NCBI GenBank assembly: GCA_005884305.1
Contig: VAYL01000128.1
Span: 1-21,359, forward strand
DNA: 21,359 bases
Reading direction: 5' to 3'
Source: Actinomycetota bacterium
GTDB taxonomy: Bacteria; Actinomycetota; Thermoleophilia; Solirubrobacterales; 70-9
This document shows positions 15,163-21,359 of this stretch, in pieces. Each line of letters begins with the position of its first letter. The first letter of the stretch is position 1. The notes beneath the pieces were generated by a model. It made no database searches. It was not told the DNA's origin and was given only the letters and a program-made list of their open reading frames with translations. Position numbers and translations under genes: made by a program.

Positions 15163-16140
15163 ATGGCCACCACGGCCGCCCGGATGGTCCCGGGCTACAC
15201 GCACGTCCCCGGCAACCACTGCGGCTCGACCGCGCTGCGGAACCTCCTTGCCTTCCACGGTCTCGAGATGACCGAGGAGATGGCGCTCGGACTGGGGGCC
15301 GGCATCAGCTTCTACTACGTCGTCTTGGAGGACTTCTCGCCATCGCGGTTCACGAACGGCCGGACCGCCCGGCTCGAAGAGCAGTTCGTCGAGCTCACGG
15401 CTGCGCCGATTCGTCTGGACACGTTCGACGACGCGGACGAGGCCTGGCGGGCCGCCGCGCAGACCGTCAATTCAGGCCGCCCGGCGATCCTCCTCACCGA
15501 CCTCTACCACCTCGACCATTACGGCAGATCGGCGCACTTCCCGGGCCACGCCGTCGTCCTTGCCGGCTACGACGACGAGGTGGCTTATCTCTCGGACACC
15601 GGATTCGAGGAGCTCCAGACGACGCGGCTCGAGTCACTGGCCCGCGCGCGTCACGAACAGCACCCGGCCTTTCCCCTGGCCGGCCACATGTTCACGGTGC
15701 CGGAGGGTGCGGGGATCCGGGACCTCTCCGCCGCCGCTCCGGATGCGATCGCCCGATGTGCCCGCGGAATGCTCGAGCCGGAGCTCGGCGACTTCCAGGG
15801 GCTCCCCGCGCTTCGCCGGTTCGCGGCGGAGGTGCGGGACTGGGCCGAGATCGCCGAGGACTGGCGGTGGTGCGCTCGCTTTCTCTACCAGGTGATCGAG
15901 CGCCGCGGGACCGGCGGCGGCAACTTCCGGCTCATGTACTCGCGCTTCCTCGACGAGGCCGGTTATGAGCAGGCGCCGCTCGCGGCCGAGGCCGCCAAAG
16001 CCTGGACCGCGCTCGCCGCGGCCGCACAGGCCGCGAGCGAGCCCGAGATCCCCGATCCGATGTTGTGGTCTCGAGTGAGCGCCGCAGCGGCAGCTGTCCT
16101 CGAGGCGGAGGAACGGCTGTGGGAGGCCCTTTCGCCCTAG
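15163..16140 (+). CDS. BtrH-like protein (BtrH N-terminal domain plus DUF4872-like region)
   Basis: The 325-residue protein begins with a papain/C39-like region: HC20GSTALRNLLAFHG, then GLGAGISFYY (43-52), then H129 in PGHAVVLAGYDD and D145 in YLSDTG. Cys20, His129 and Asp145 are a plausible catalytic triad. The layout matches BtrH, the butirosin enzyme that moves an acyl group from an acyl carrier protein to an aminoglycoside, with a helical second half typical of DUF4872. No carrier protein, aminoglycoside or peptide-precursor gene is nearby, so its substrate here is unknown and a plain acyl- or peptidyl-transferase or amidase role is possible. Start: ATG at 15163 with a weak upstream GGGAAGAA. 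The stop shares CTAG with the cupin on the other strand. Confidence 0.83.
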   Translation: MATTAARMVPGYTHVPGNHCGSTALRNLLAFHGLEMTEEMALGLGAGISFYYVVLEDFSPSRFTNGRTARLEEQFVELTAAPIRLDTFDDADEAWRAAAQTVNSGRPAILLTDLYHLDHYGRSAHFPGHAVVLAGYDDEVAYLSDTGFEELQTTRLESLARARHEQHPAFPLAGHMFTVPEGAGIRDLSAAAPDAIARCARGMLEPELGDFQGLPALRRFAAEVRDWAEIAEDWRWCARFLYQVIERRGTGGGNFRLMYSRFLDEAGYEQAPLAAEAAKAWTALAAAAQAASEPEIPDPMLWSRVSAAAAAVLEAEERLWEALSP

Positions 16141-16538
16141 ACGCTGGCCTGCGCCATCGGGTCCGGCTGGCCGAGCTCGGTGATGTCGGGCGCCTCGTAG
16201 CTCTTGCCGGGAGTGCCCCCGATGGCGAGGACGCGGACGCCGTCGTCGCCGGGCCAGATCTTGCGCCGGGTCCCCGGGCTGACGCGAACCATCGTGTCGG
16301 GATCGAGTGGGAACCGCTCGCCCTCGATCTCGATGTCGGCCGATCCGCGAAGCACCATGTAGACCTCTTCCTGCCCGTCCTCGGAATGGTCGTGCTCGGG
16401 GTACTGGTCGGTGCCGGGCGGCATGTCCATCACCTGCATCCCGAACGAGCTCACGCCGAGCTCGGCACGCGCGCGCTTGAACGCGCCGAGGTAGATGGCC
16501 TCCATGTCGTCGATCTTCTTCACCGCGTAATCGGGCAC
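16137..16538 (-). CDS. Single-domain cupin protein
   Basis: The 133-residue protein has cupin motif 1, H49-x-H51 followed by E57/E58 in EHDHSEDGQEEVYMVLRG, and a second half with DPDTMVRVSPGTRRKI. These residues usually bind a divalent metal. Small cupins of this kind can be sugar-binding, dioxygenase-like or regulatory; nothing here decides. The longer open frame begins at 16775 but runs antisense to the TetR gene; the true start is a GTG at 16538 with a strong Shine-Dalgarno just upstream. The gene is divergent from a TetR regulator across a perfect palindrome, so it is the likely target of that regulator. Confidence 0.88.
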   Translation of the reverse strand: MPDYAVKKIDDMEAIYLGAFKRARAELGVSSFGMQVMDMPPGTDQYPEHDHSEDGQEEVYMVLRGSADIEIEGERFPLDPDTMVRVSPGTRRKIWPGDDGVRVLAIGGTPGKSYEAPDITELGQPDPMAQASV

Positions 16539-16541
16539 CGG

Positions 16542-16550
16542 CTCCTCCTT
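16542..16550 (-). promoter_or_regulatory. Strong Shine-Dalgarno that decides the cupin start
   Basis: The minus strand reads AAGGAGGAG, three bases before GTG at 16538. It rules out the longer in-frame starts up to 16775. Confidence 0.85.
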
Positions 16551-16575
16551 CACTCGCTGTCGAACGACGAGCCGC

Positions 16576-16613
16576 ACTCTAGCGCACGAACGTTCGTGCG
16601 GAGCGGTTAAGAT
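16576..16613. promoter_or_regulatory. Divergent cupin/TetR promoter region with perfect 18-bp operator palindrome
   Basis: CGCACGAACGTTCGTGCG (16583-16600) is a perfect palindrome. On the plus strand TAAGAT (16608-16613) fits a -10 box and lies seven bases before the TetR GTG. On the minus strand TAGAGT (16581-16576) fits a -10 box for the cupin gene. The palindrome would fill the spacer or -35 zone of both promoters, the usual place for a TetR-type operator. Confidence 0.75.
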
Positions 16614-16620
16614 CACCTCC

Positions 16621-17286
16621 GTGACGCCACGCACACATACCCGTAGTCGAGGCCACGAGCGGACGGCGCGCCGAACGCGCGGGGCGATCCTCGCGCGCGC
16701 GGTCGACCTGGCGTCTATCGAGGGGCTCGAGGGCTTGACCATCGGGCGCCTCGCGAGTGACCTCGGGATGAGCAAGAGCGGTCTCTTCGGCCACTTCGGC
16801 TCGAAGGAGGGGCTTCAGCTGGCCGCGGTCGACGAGGCCGCTACCCGTTTTGCGAGTGAGGTTGTGCAGCCCGCTCTTGCGAAGCCCGAGGGTGAGCAGC
16901 GGCTCCGCGCTCTGTGCGCGGGCTACATCGACTACCTCGAGCGCGGGGTCTTCGCCGGCGGGTGCTTCTTTGGCGCGGCGTCGATCGAGTTCGATGATCG
17001 GCCCGGGCCGGTAGGCGACCGCCTGCGCGACGCGATCGGCGCCTGGGTCGGCTACCTGGAGGAGCAGGCGCGGGTGGCGGGGGCCGCCGATCCGAAGCTC
17101 GTTGCGTTCGAGCTCCAGGCGCTCGGGCAGGGAGCGAACTCCAACTTCCGCCTGTTCGGGGACCCGAAAACGTTCGCCCGCGCCCGCGCTGCGATTGACG
17201 CCGTCATCGACGCCCAGATCGCCCGGAAGCCTCGTCAGGCTTCCCAGCGGCGAAGTGGGCGAAAGGGGAAGAGCGTCAGGGGTTGA
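16621..17286 (+). CDS. TetR/AcrR-family transcriptional regulator
   Basis: The 221-residue protein has an N-terminal helix-turn-helix (about 21-67; LTIGRLASDLGMSKSGLFGHFGSK), typical of TetR repressors, and a helical ligand-binding domain with the block GGCFFGAASIEFDDRPGPV seen in one TetR subgroup. The last 20 residues are basic. It likely represses its own gene and the divergent cupin gene by binding the palindrome at 16583-16600; the ligand is unknown. The GTG at 16621 has no Shine-Dalgarno, and a -10-like TAAGAT lies just seven bases before it, so the transcript may be leaderless. The 3' end overlaps the convergent membrane-protein gene by 11 bases. Confidence 0.92.
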   Translation: MTPRTHTRSRGHERTARRTRGAILARAVDLASIEGLEGLTIGRLASDLGMSKSGLFGHFGSKEGLQLAAVDEAATRFASEVVQPALAKPEGEQRLRALCAGYIDYLERGVFAGGCFFGAASIEFDDRPGPVGDRLRDAIGAWVGYLEEQARVAGAADPKLVAFELQALGQGANSNFRLFGDPKTFARARAAIDAVIDAQIARKPRQASQRRSGRKGKSVRG

Positions 17287-17617
17287 CTCGAAGCTGTCTG
17301 TCGAGCTGTCGCAGGCAGTCATGCCGCGCGGCCCCGCTCTGGTTGAAGGCGCAGCCGGTTCCGAGCCCGCCGCTCGAACCGGCCCCGGAGACCGCACTGA
17401 TCACGATCACCGCGACGATCAGCCCGATGGCGCAGATCGTCAGCGACACCGCGAGGATCGGGTTCCCGCGGCGATCCCCCTTGGAGCGAAGGAGGAAGCC
17501 GATTATCACGGCGATGATCGGCGCGAATATCACCGCGATCCACCCCGCGATGACCATGGGATCGTTGCCACTGTCTGCGCGTGGCGGTGCCGACGCTGAA
17601 GTTGGCGTGCCCTCCAT
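17276..17617 (-). CDS. Small two-helix membrane protein of unknown function (DUF4190-like layout)
   Basis: The 113-residue protein has a polar Pro/Ser-rich N-terminus (1-20), a first membrane helix at 21-43, a short basic loop (RSKGDRRGN), a second helix at 53-77, and an outside tail with C89 and C101 that could form a disulfide. The two-helix layout with an RRGNPILAVS loop resembles DUF4190-type proteins; function unknown. The start chosen is ATG at 17617, with GGGAGG only two bases ahead; the frame extends to 17752 without better features. It follows the methyltransferase gene after 37 bases on the same strand and may be the last gene of that cluster. Confidence 0.75.
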   Translation of the reverse strand: MEGTPTSASAPPRADSGNDPMVIAGWIAVIFAPIIAVIIGFLLRSKGDRRGNPILAVSLTICAIGLIVAVIVISAVSGAGSSGGLGTGCAFNQSGAARHDCLRQLDRQLRVNP

Positions 17618-17654
17618 CGCCTCCCTCGGACCGAGGAATTGTATGCCTGCGGGG

Positions 17655-18260
17655 CTAAACCGGGACCAGTCGAGCGAAGTACCCGAGGGTCGGTCCGGAC
17701 CGCTTCTCGAGTCGCAATCCGGCGCCCTCCGCGCGGCGCTCGAGCGAGCCAACAGTGACCATGTGGGGATCGCCGAAGAGCTCGCCCACGATCAGCCGCC
17801 CGCCCGGTCGGAGCACCCGGGCGACCTCGCGCAGCGCCGCGTCCTGATCGGGGATCTCGCCGAGCGTCGCGACGAGGATCGCCGCGTCGATTGAATCGTC
17901 CTCGTAAGGCAGATTCTGAGCGTCCCCCTGGGTGGGGCTGACGTTCCACAATCCGCGTTCGCGCGCGCGGCGGATCGTGTGATCGAGCATCTCCTTTTGG
18001 AGGTCGAAGATCTCGACCGTCCCATCCGCACCGACCCACTCCGCGAGATCCAGCGTGTAGTAGCCGGTCCCGGGACCGATCTCCAGGATCCGCTCTCCCG
18101 GGCTCGGTTCGAGGGTCTCGCGCAGGCGGTCGCGGGTGATCAGCGGGTGGGGAGCCTCAACCCAGAAGCGCTGGCTGTACGGGCATGCCGATGGGTTCTT
18201 CCGCCACCACAATGCGACGCCTGCGACCGCGAGCCCGGCCGCGGCCGCCAGCTTCTTCAC
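17655..18260 (-). CDS. Class I SAM-dependent methyltransferase with N-terminal hydrophobic anchor
   Basis: The 201-residue protein has a hydrophobic segment at 4-19, a conserved-looking NPSACPYSQRFWVEAPHP stretch (22-39), and then a Rossmann methyltransferase domain: motif I ILEIGPGTGYYTL (58-70), acidic loop EIFDLQKEML, and GDAQNLPYEDDSIDAAILV. It resembles the UbiE/Methyltransf_11 group. The methyl acceptor is unknown; the anchor suggests a membrane-near, perhaps lipid-like, substrate. The GTG start at 18260 overlaps the TGA of the gene before it (GTGA), so the two are translationally coupled. Confidence 0.9.
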   Translation of the reverse strand: MKKLAAAAGLAVAGVALWWRKNPSACPYSQRFWVEAPHPLITRDRLRETLEPSPGERILEIGPGTGYYTLDLAEWVGADGTVEIFDLQKEMLDHTIRRARERGLWNVSPTQGDAQNLPYEDDSIDAAILVATLGEIPDQDAALREVARVLRPGGRLIVGELFGDPHMVTVGSLERRAEGAGLRLEKRSGPTLGYFARLVPV

Positions 18261-18478
18261 TTGTTCGAGAAGCCGATCGTGTGCGCCGCGGCGGCGGTGC
18301 GGACGAAAACGACCTGCTGCGTGTCGAGGCTGACCGGCCCATCCTCGGCCTCGAGGTCGTGCCAGCCGTGTCCGCGCTGCACCGCTTCGCGCAGCGTCTG
18401 GAGCGCGTCATCGGTCACGCGCGCGGACATCACCTGACCGCCCGCGAAGCCCACCTCGATCCGCTTCATCTCCGCCAT
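18257..18478 (-). CDS. Small conserved-looking protein of unknown function
   Basis: The 73-residue protein (MAEMKRIEVGFAGGQVMSAR...) has no domain I can name. It alternates short beta-like stretches (KRIEVGF, QVMSARV, TQQVVFVRT) with one helix (DDALQTLREAVQR), and the ending DTQQVVFVRT is like that of small Sm-fold or DUF3107-like proteins, but this is weak. The ATG at 18478 overlaps the epimerase stop (TGATG); a GTG one codon earlier is possible. A GAGAGGAGG lies just upstream, inside the epimerase gene. Tight overlaps on both sides show it is a real gene in this cluster. Confidence 0.75.
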   Translation of the reverse strand: MAEMKRIEVGFAGGQVMSARVTDDALQTLREAVQRGHGWHDLEAEDGPVSLDTQQVVFVRTAAAAHTIGFSNK

Positions 18479-18900
18479 CACGCCTCCTCTCCGTGGTCGG
18501 TGGCCGGCTCCACGATCTCGGTGAGAACGCCGCCGGTGGACCTCGGATGCACGAACGCCACGCGGCTGTTGAGGATGCCGATCCGCGGCTCGGAGTCGAT
18601 CAACTCGACCCCGGCCTCCTTGAGCTGCGCCAGGACCGCCTCGATGTCGCCCACGCGGTAGGCGACGTGGTGCAGTCCCTCGCCGCGCCGCTCAACGAAC
18701 TTGCCGACGACCGTCTCGGGCCCGAGTGGGGAGAGCAGCTCGACGTGGCCGTCGCCGACATCGAGCAGCACCGCCTCGACGCCCTGCTGCTCCACGGTCT
18801 CGCGATGGACCTGAGGCATCCCGAACGTTCCCTCGTAAAGGGCGATCGCGCGGTCGAGATCCGAGACCGCGACGCCCACGTGATCGATCAGCCCGAACAC
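18478..18900 (-). CDS. mce: Methylmalonyl-CoA epimerase
   Basis: The enzyme interconverts (2R)- and (2S)-methylmalonyl-CoA in propionyl-CoA and odd-chain fatty acid breakdown. The 140-residue protein is a VOC-fold member with the expected motifs: DHVGVAVSDLDRAI (6-19), GHVELLSP, GEGLHHVAYRV (74-83) and HPRSTGGVLTEIVEP (118-132). His7, Glu54, His78 and Glu128 fit the metal site. I chose the GTG at 18900 because family members usually start M-F-x-x-IDHVGVAV; a GTG at 18924 would add eight residues. Methylmalonyl-CoA mutase is not in the window. It starts the minus-strand cluster that continues with a small unknown gene and a methyltransferase. Confidence 0.92.
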   Translation of the reverse strand: MFGLIDHVGVAVSDLDRAIALYEGTFGMPQVHRETVEQQGVEAVLLDVGDGHVELLSPLGPETVVGKFVERRGEGLHHVAYRVGDIEAVLAQLKEAGVELIDSEPRIGILNSRVAFVHPRSTGGVLTEIVEPATDHGEEA

Positions 18901-18973
18901 GCGCCTGAGTCTATGGACCTCCACGCGCCACTACTTCAGGGCCGCGCGACGGTTTCGTGACCCTCTCAGCGCA

Positions 18974-18999
18974 CTTTCGACGCAAACGCGTCTAGAAAG
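18974..18999 (+). repeat. Inverted repeat in the mce / AbiEi-DUF559 intergenic region
   Basis: CTTTCGACGC (18974-18983) pairs with GCGTC (18988-18992) and GAAAG (18995-18999): ten base pairs, loop AAAC, and a two-base bulge TA. It lies 29 bases before the AbiEi-DUF559 ATG. It may be a hairpin in the leader or a protein-binding site in the divergent promoter region. Confidence 0.5.
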
Positions 19000-19027
19000 G
19001 GCACCCAGGAGAGGGCAGCATCGGCGC

Positions 19028-19960
19028 ATGGCCGGGTCAAGTGAATCCAGTCCCGGAAACCGGGAACGGATTCACGCGACCCGGGTCTTTCGCCGGGTCC
19101 TGCGGCTCGCGGAGCGGCAATGGGGAGTAATCGCCGATTGGCAGTTGGCCACCTGCGGGGTCACGACATCGGCGATCTCCCGCTGGGTGGCATCCGGCCG
19201 GCTGCAGCGGATCTACCCGCGGGTATACGCCGTCGGCCATCGGGCTCTGTGCACCGAGGGCCAACTACTCGCCGCTGTCCTCTACGCGGGACCGCGAGCG
19301 GCACTGAGTCACGCGAGCGCCGCGCATTGGTGGGAACTCCTCCCCCACTTGCCCGAGATCACCGCCGTTACGAGCCCCCGCCAACGCCGGTCGCTTGAGA
19401 ACGTTCGCGTCCACCGAGCCGAACGCCTCGACCGCGTCATGCACAAGGGCCTGCCGGTGACGTCCGTTGCGCGAACGCTGCTCGACTTCGCTTCGGTGGC
19501 GCCGCTCGAGAACGTCCGCAAGGCGGTGAGGGAGGCGGACTTCGGCCAGCGCCTGGACCTCGCCGCGATCGACGCGGTGACCGGGGTCGGCAGGCCCGGG
19601 TCGGCCAAGCTTCGCCGGGCCCTTGCGCTTCACCGCCCCGAATACGCCCGCGCCAAGAGCGACCTCGAGGTCCTCTTCCTCGACCTCTGTCGCCGCGACC
19701 GGCTGCCGTTCCCGGAGGTAAACGTCGCGGTCGGCCCCTACACCGTCGACGCGCTTTGGCGCGACGAGCGGCTGATCGTCGAGGTCGACGGCGGCGACGG
19801 CCATGCCTCATATGGGCAGATGCAACGCGACCGCGAGCGTGACCTTTACCTGCGGCGGACCGGCCATTCGGTACTTCGCTACTCGTGGTGGCAGGTGACT
19901 CGCCGGCCGCCTGTTGTCGCCGCCGATCTTCGCAGGGAGCTGCGGCAGCGCGGCTGCTAG
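19028..19960 (+). CDS. AbiEi-type winged-helix plus DUF559 (PD-(D/E)XK nuclease-like) protein
   Basis: The 310-residue protein begins with an AbiEi-like antitoxin winged helix (about 27-70: ERQWGVIADWQLATCGVTTSAISRWVASGRLQRIYPRVYAVG) and the linked TSVARTLLDFA block (145-155). The C-terminal DUF559 region looks like a Vsr-type nuclease: E214, D241, then E252-V-D254 (LIVEVDG), followed by RDRERDLYLRRTGHSVLRYSW. AbiEi is the DNA-binding antitoxin of type IV toxin-antitoxin pairs, but no AbiEii nucleotidyltransferase toxin is next to it. Such fusions are frequent in actinomycetes and their role is not known. Start: ATG at 19028; AGGAGAGG is 12 bases upstream, rather far. A strong palindrome lies in codons 5-16. 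The stop is 14 bases from that of the convergent neighbour. Confidence 0.85.
   Translation: MAGSSESSPGNRERIHATRVFRRVLRLAERQWGVIADWQLATCGVTTSAISRWVASGRLQRIYPRVYAVGHRALCTEGQLLAAVLYAGPRAALSHASAAHWWELLPHLPEITAVTSPRQRRSLENVRVHRAERLDRVMHKGLPVTSVARTLLDFASVAPLENVRKAVREADFGQRLDLAAIDAVTGVGRPGSAKLRRALALHRPEYARAKSDLEVLFLDLCRRDRLPFPEVNVAVGPYTVDALWRDERLIVEVDGGDGHASYGQMQRDRERDLYLRRTGHSVLRYSWWQVTRRPPVVAADLRRELRQRGC
19041..19075. repeat. 35-bp near-perfect palindrome at the start of the AbiEi-DUF559 gene
   Basis: GTGAATCC (19041-19048) pairs with GGATTCAC (19068-19075), and inside it TCCCGG (19051-19056) pairs with CCGGGA (19060-19065) around AAA. Only AG/AC (two positions per side) do not pair. Fourteen base pairs in 35 bases is far from normal coding sequence. 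It could hide or expose the ribosome in mRNA, or be an operator for the gene's own winged helix. Confidence 0.6.
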
Positions 19961-19974
19961 CGAGCGGCTGCAAC

Positions 19975-20655
19975 CTAACTCGCCGGGAATGGCTCGAGGC
20001 CGGCGTGCCATGGGCCGGCTGGGTACGTGTGGACGCCCGATTCGTCGACCTCCTTGCGGATGCGCTCGAAGAGGCGGCCGCCGTACTTCAACGCCGTCTT
20101 GAGCTCGTCCTCTGTGCGCTCACGCAGGCGCCACAGGAACCACAGCTGCTGTTCGGAAACGCCGAAGTCGATCTCGTTGTCGATGGTCGTCACCCACTCG
20201 AGAAAGCCCGGGCTGAACGTCTCCCGCAGAGCCACCGGGTCGTACTCGCTCGGCACCGTGGCAAGGAAGCGCTTGTTGAAGTCGATGCTCTCGAACTCGA
20301 CCTTGCGGCGGGATGCGCGCTGCATGATGAGCTCCTCTGGGGTCTTCTCGATCGACTCGACGTTGAAGGGCGGCATCACCTTCGCCAGGTCGGGGACATG
20401 CGACTTCGCGAGCACCGCGCGTGGAAGGACGGCCTTCGAGAACAGTCCGCCCTCCTCGTGCTCGTCGGCGTCGCACGACGACCCCCAGAACCCGTCGGTG
20501 AGCTGGCCGGTGAGGCGGTTCGTGCCGCCCGGGCACAGCGCCGCCGGCTGGCCGACCGGATTCAGCCCGCCGATCGGCTCGTAGCAGACGTCATGCGCCG
20601 CCCCATACGCCTGAACCGTCTCAGCCCAGGCTCGCTGTTCATCCGCAGCGCTCAC
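19975..20655 (-). CDS. Protein of unknown function (weak DUF3137-like pattern)
   Basis: The 226-residue protein has a Cys/Gly/Pro-rich first part (about 20-70, with three cysteines) and a mixed alpha/beta second half. The stretch VEFESIDFNKRFLATVPSE followed by DPVALRETFSPGFLEWV recalls DUF3137 proteins, where FN-x-x-F and a later TP-x-F/LME block occur, but here there are no membrane helices, so I treat this as a weak hint. I see no signal peptide. Start: GTG at 20655, with only a weak upstream GGGCG. It lies downstream of the iron alcohol dehydrogenase on the same strand, 73 bases apart, and its stop faces the AbiEi-DUF559 stop. Confidence 0.75.
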   Translation of the reverse strand: MSAADEQRAWAETVQAYGAAHDVCYEPIGGLNPVGQPAALCPGGTNRLTGQLTDGFWGSSCDADEHEEGGLFSKAVLPRAVLAKSHVPDLAKVMPPFNVESIEKTPEELIMQRASRRKVEFESIDFNKRFLATVPSEYDPVALRETFSPGFLEWVTTIDNEIDFGVSEQQLWFLWRLRERTEDELKTALKYGGRLFERIRKEVDESGVHTYPAGPWHAGLEPFPAS

Positions 20656-20671
20656 AGACGCCCTAACGTTC

Positions 20672-20728
20672 GCGCGCGGCCCTGAACAAATGCTCCCCGC
20701 CGCGCCCTCCCCTTATTCTGCCGCGCGC
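20672..20728 (-). other. GC-rich inverted repeat after the iron alcohol dehydrogenase
   Basis: GCGCGCGGC (20672-20680) and GCCGCGCGC (20720-20728) are perfect 9-bp inverted repeats with a 39-base spacer, filling the gap after the dehydrogenase stop. No T-run follows in the minus direction. It may be a terminator-like structure or chance in GC-rich DNA. Confidence 0.3.
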
Positions 20729-21359
20729 TCACAGAGCCCTCCGGTACAGCTCCGCGAAGTCCTCGTCCGTCAGCTCGCGTGCGTTCACCAGCGTGCAGCC
20801 GTCGCCCATCGCGCCCTCGACCAACCGCGGGATTCCCTCCTCAGGCACCCCGACCTCCGACAGCCGCTGCGGAAGACCGAGCCGGCCGGTCAGCGCGCGG
20901 ACCTCGTCGGCCAGCGCTTTGCCGACATGTGCCCCAGCGCCTCCCGCATCCGCACCCATCACGTCGCAGACAACTCGATAGCGGTCGGCGATCCCCTCCC
21001 CGCCGGCCGCGTTGTACTCGATCACCCACGGCAGGTTGATGGCGTTCGCGATCCCGTGGGGTACGCCGAAGTGCCCTCCACATGGGTGCGACATCGAGTG
21101 GGTCGCCCCGATCGCGCCGGATCCGCTGGGCTGAATCGCGAGGTTTGCGGCGACCAACATGTTCCCGCGAGCCTCGTCGTCTGAGGTGTCGGCGACTGCC
21201 CGCTCGAGGTTGTCGCGAATCATCCGGATCGCCTGCAGCGCGAAGGCGTCGGCGTGAGAGTTCCACTCGGTGGACACGTAACCCTCGATCGCGTGGGTCA
21301 GCGCGTCCATTCCGGTGGCGGCGGCGATCGGCGCCGGCAGCGTGGCGGTCGCCGCGGGG
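20729..21359 (-). CDS. Iron-containing alcohol dehydrogenase, C-terminal part, cut by the window edge
   Basis: The open frame runs from the right edge of the window to a TGA at 20731-20729; the N-terminal half with the NAD site is missing. Visible are LPAPIAAATGMDALTHAIEGY and, further on, THSMSHPCGGHFGVPHG. The His in MDALTHAIE and the His residues of the second block fit the metal ligands of the group III (Fe-type) alcohol dehydrogenases, which reduce aldehydes or oxidise alcohols with NAD(P). The metal and the substrate cannot be told. The internal ATG at 21310 is not a start; the family pattern continues upstream of it. Confidence 0.93.
   Translation of the reverse strand, partial: PAATATLPAPIAAATGMDALTHAIEGYVSTEWNSHADAFALQAIRMIRDNLERAVADTSDDEARGNMLVAANLAIQPSGSGAIGATHSMSHPCGGHFGVPHGIANAINLPWVIEYNAAGGEGIADRYRVVCDVMGADAGGAGAHVGKALADEVRALTGRLGLPQRLSEVGVPEEGIPRLVEGAMGDGCTLVNARELTDEDFAELYRRAL

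Noticed and set aside
16583..16600. LexA/SOS box, suggested by GAAC...GTTC
   Set aside because: Actinobacterial LexA boxes have four bases between GAAC and GTTC; here the halves touch, and a TetR gene is adjacent.
19041..19075. Integron attC or phage attachment site
   Set aside because: No GTTRRRY core, no integrase and no tRNA gene nearby; the palindrome lies within a coding region.

Overview
This window is GC-rich bacterial DNA, densely packed with genes. The gene content and style suggest an actinomycete lineage (Actinomycetota), possibly Thermoleophilia/Solirubrobacterales-like. The clues are GTG and TTG start codons, an IleRS2-type isoleucyl-tRNA synthetase, an actinobacterial-style ydaO (c-di-AMP) riboswitch, and families common in that group (sulfatase lipoprotein, SpoIID/LytB protein, AbiEi-DUF559 protein). 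The taxonomic placement is inference; no rRNA or tRNA gene was found.

Layout, left to right. At 1-492 (-) lies the N-terminal part of a GT39-type membrane glycosyltransferase, cut by the window edge and divergent from a sulfatase lipoprotein (491-2107, +). The sulfatase meets ileS (2104-5269, -) tail to tail; ileS carries an apparent frameshift near 2476. A small lipoprotein (5315-5788, +), fumC (5808-7139, +) and msrA (7240-7752, +) follow. Next come a remnant of a phosphoesterase-family gene (about 7786-7992, +) and an aldehyde dehydrogenase (8080-9546, -). The 290-base gap after it holds a very long, well-paired hairpin (9607-9767) in front of an exported SpoIID/LytB protein (9840-10943, +). 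Reading leftwards from 13392, a four-box inverted-repeat array, a c-di-AMP riboswitch, a secreted M23 peptidase and a CrtC/AttH-like protein form a unit that probably serves the cell envelope. To its right are the coupled minus-strand pair PAP2 phosphatase and ychF (13392-15091).

The right third holds a BtrH-like protein (15163-16140, +), a cupin (16137-16538, -) and a TetR regulator (16621-17286, +). The last two are divergent across a perfect 18-bp palindrome. A minus-strand cluster then runs from methylmalonyl-CoA epimerase through a small unknown protein and a membrane-anchored methyltransferase to a two-helix membrane protein. After it come a solitary AbiEi-DUF559 protein with palindromes around its start, an unknown protein, and the C-terminal part of an iron-type alcohol dehydrogenase running off the right edge.

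Most genes are general housekeeping, and I see no complete biosynthetic cluster, phage, IS element or CRISPR array. The most unusual signals are non-coding: the 9607-9767 hairpin, the 13229-13321 box array next to the riboswitch, the operator palindrome at 16583-16600, and the paired palindromes at 18974-19075. Three convergent gene pairs end on the same shared CTAG.
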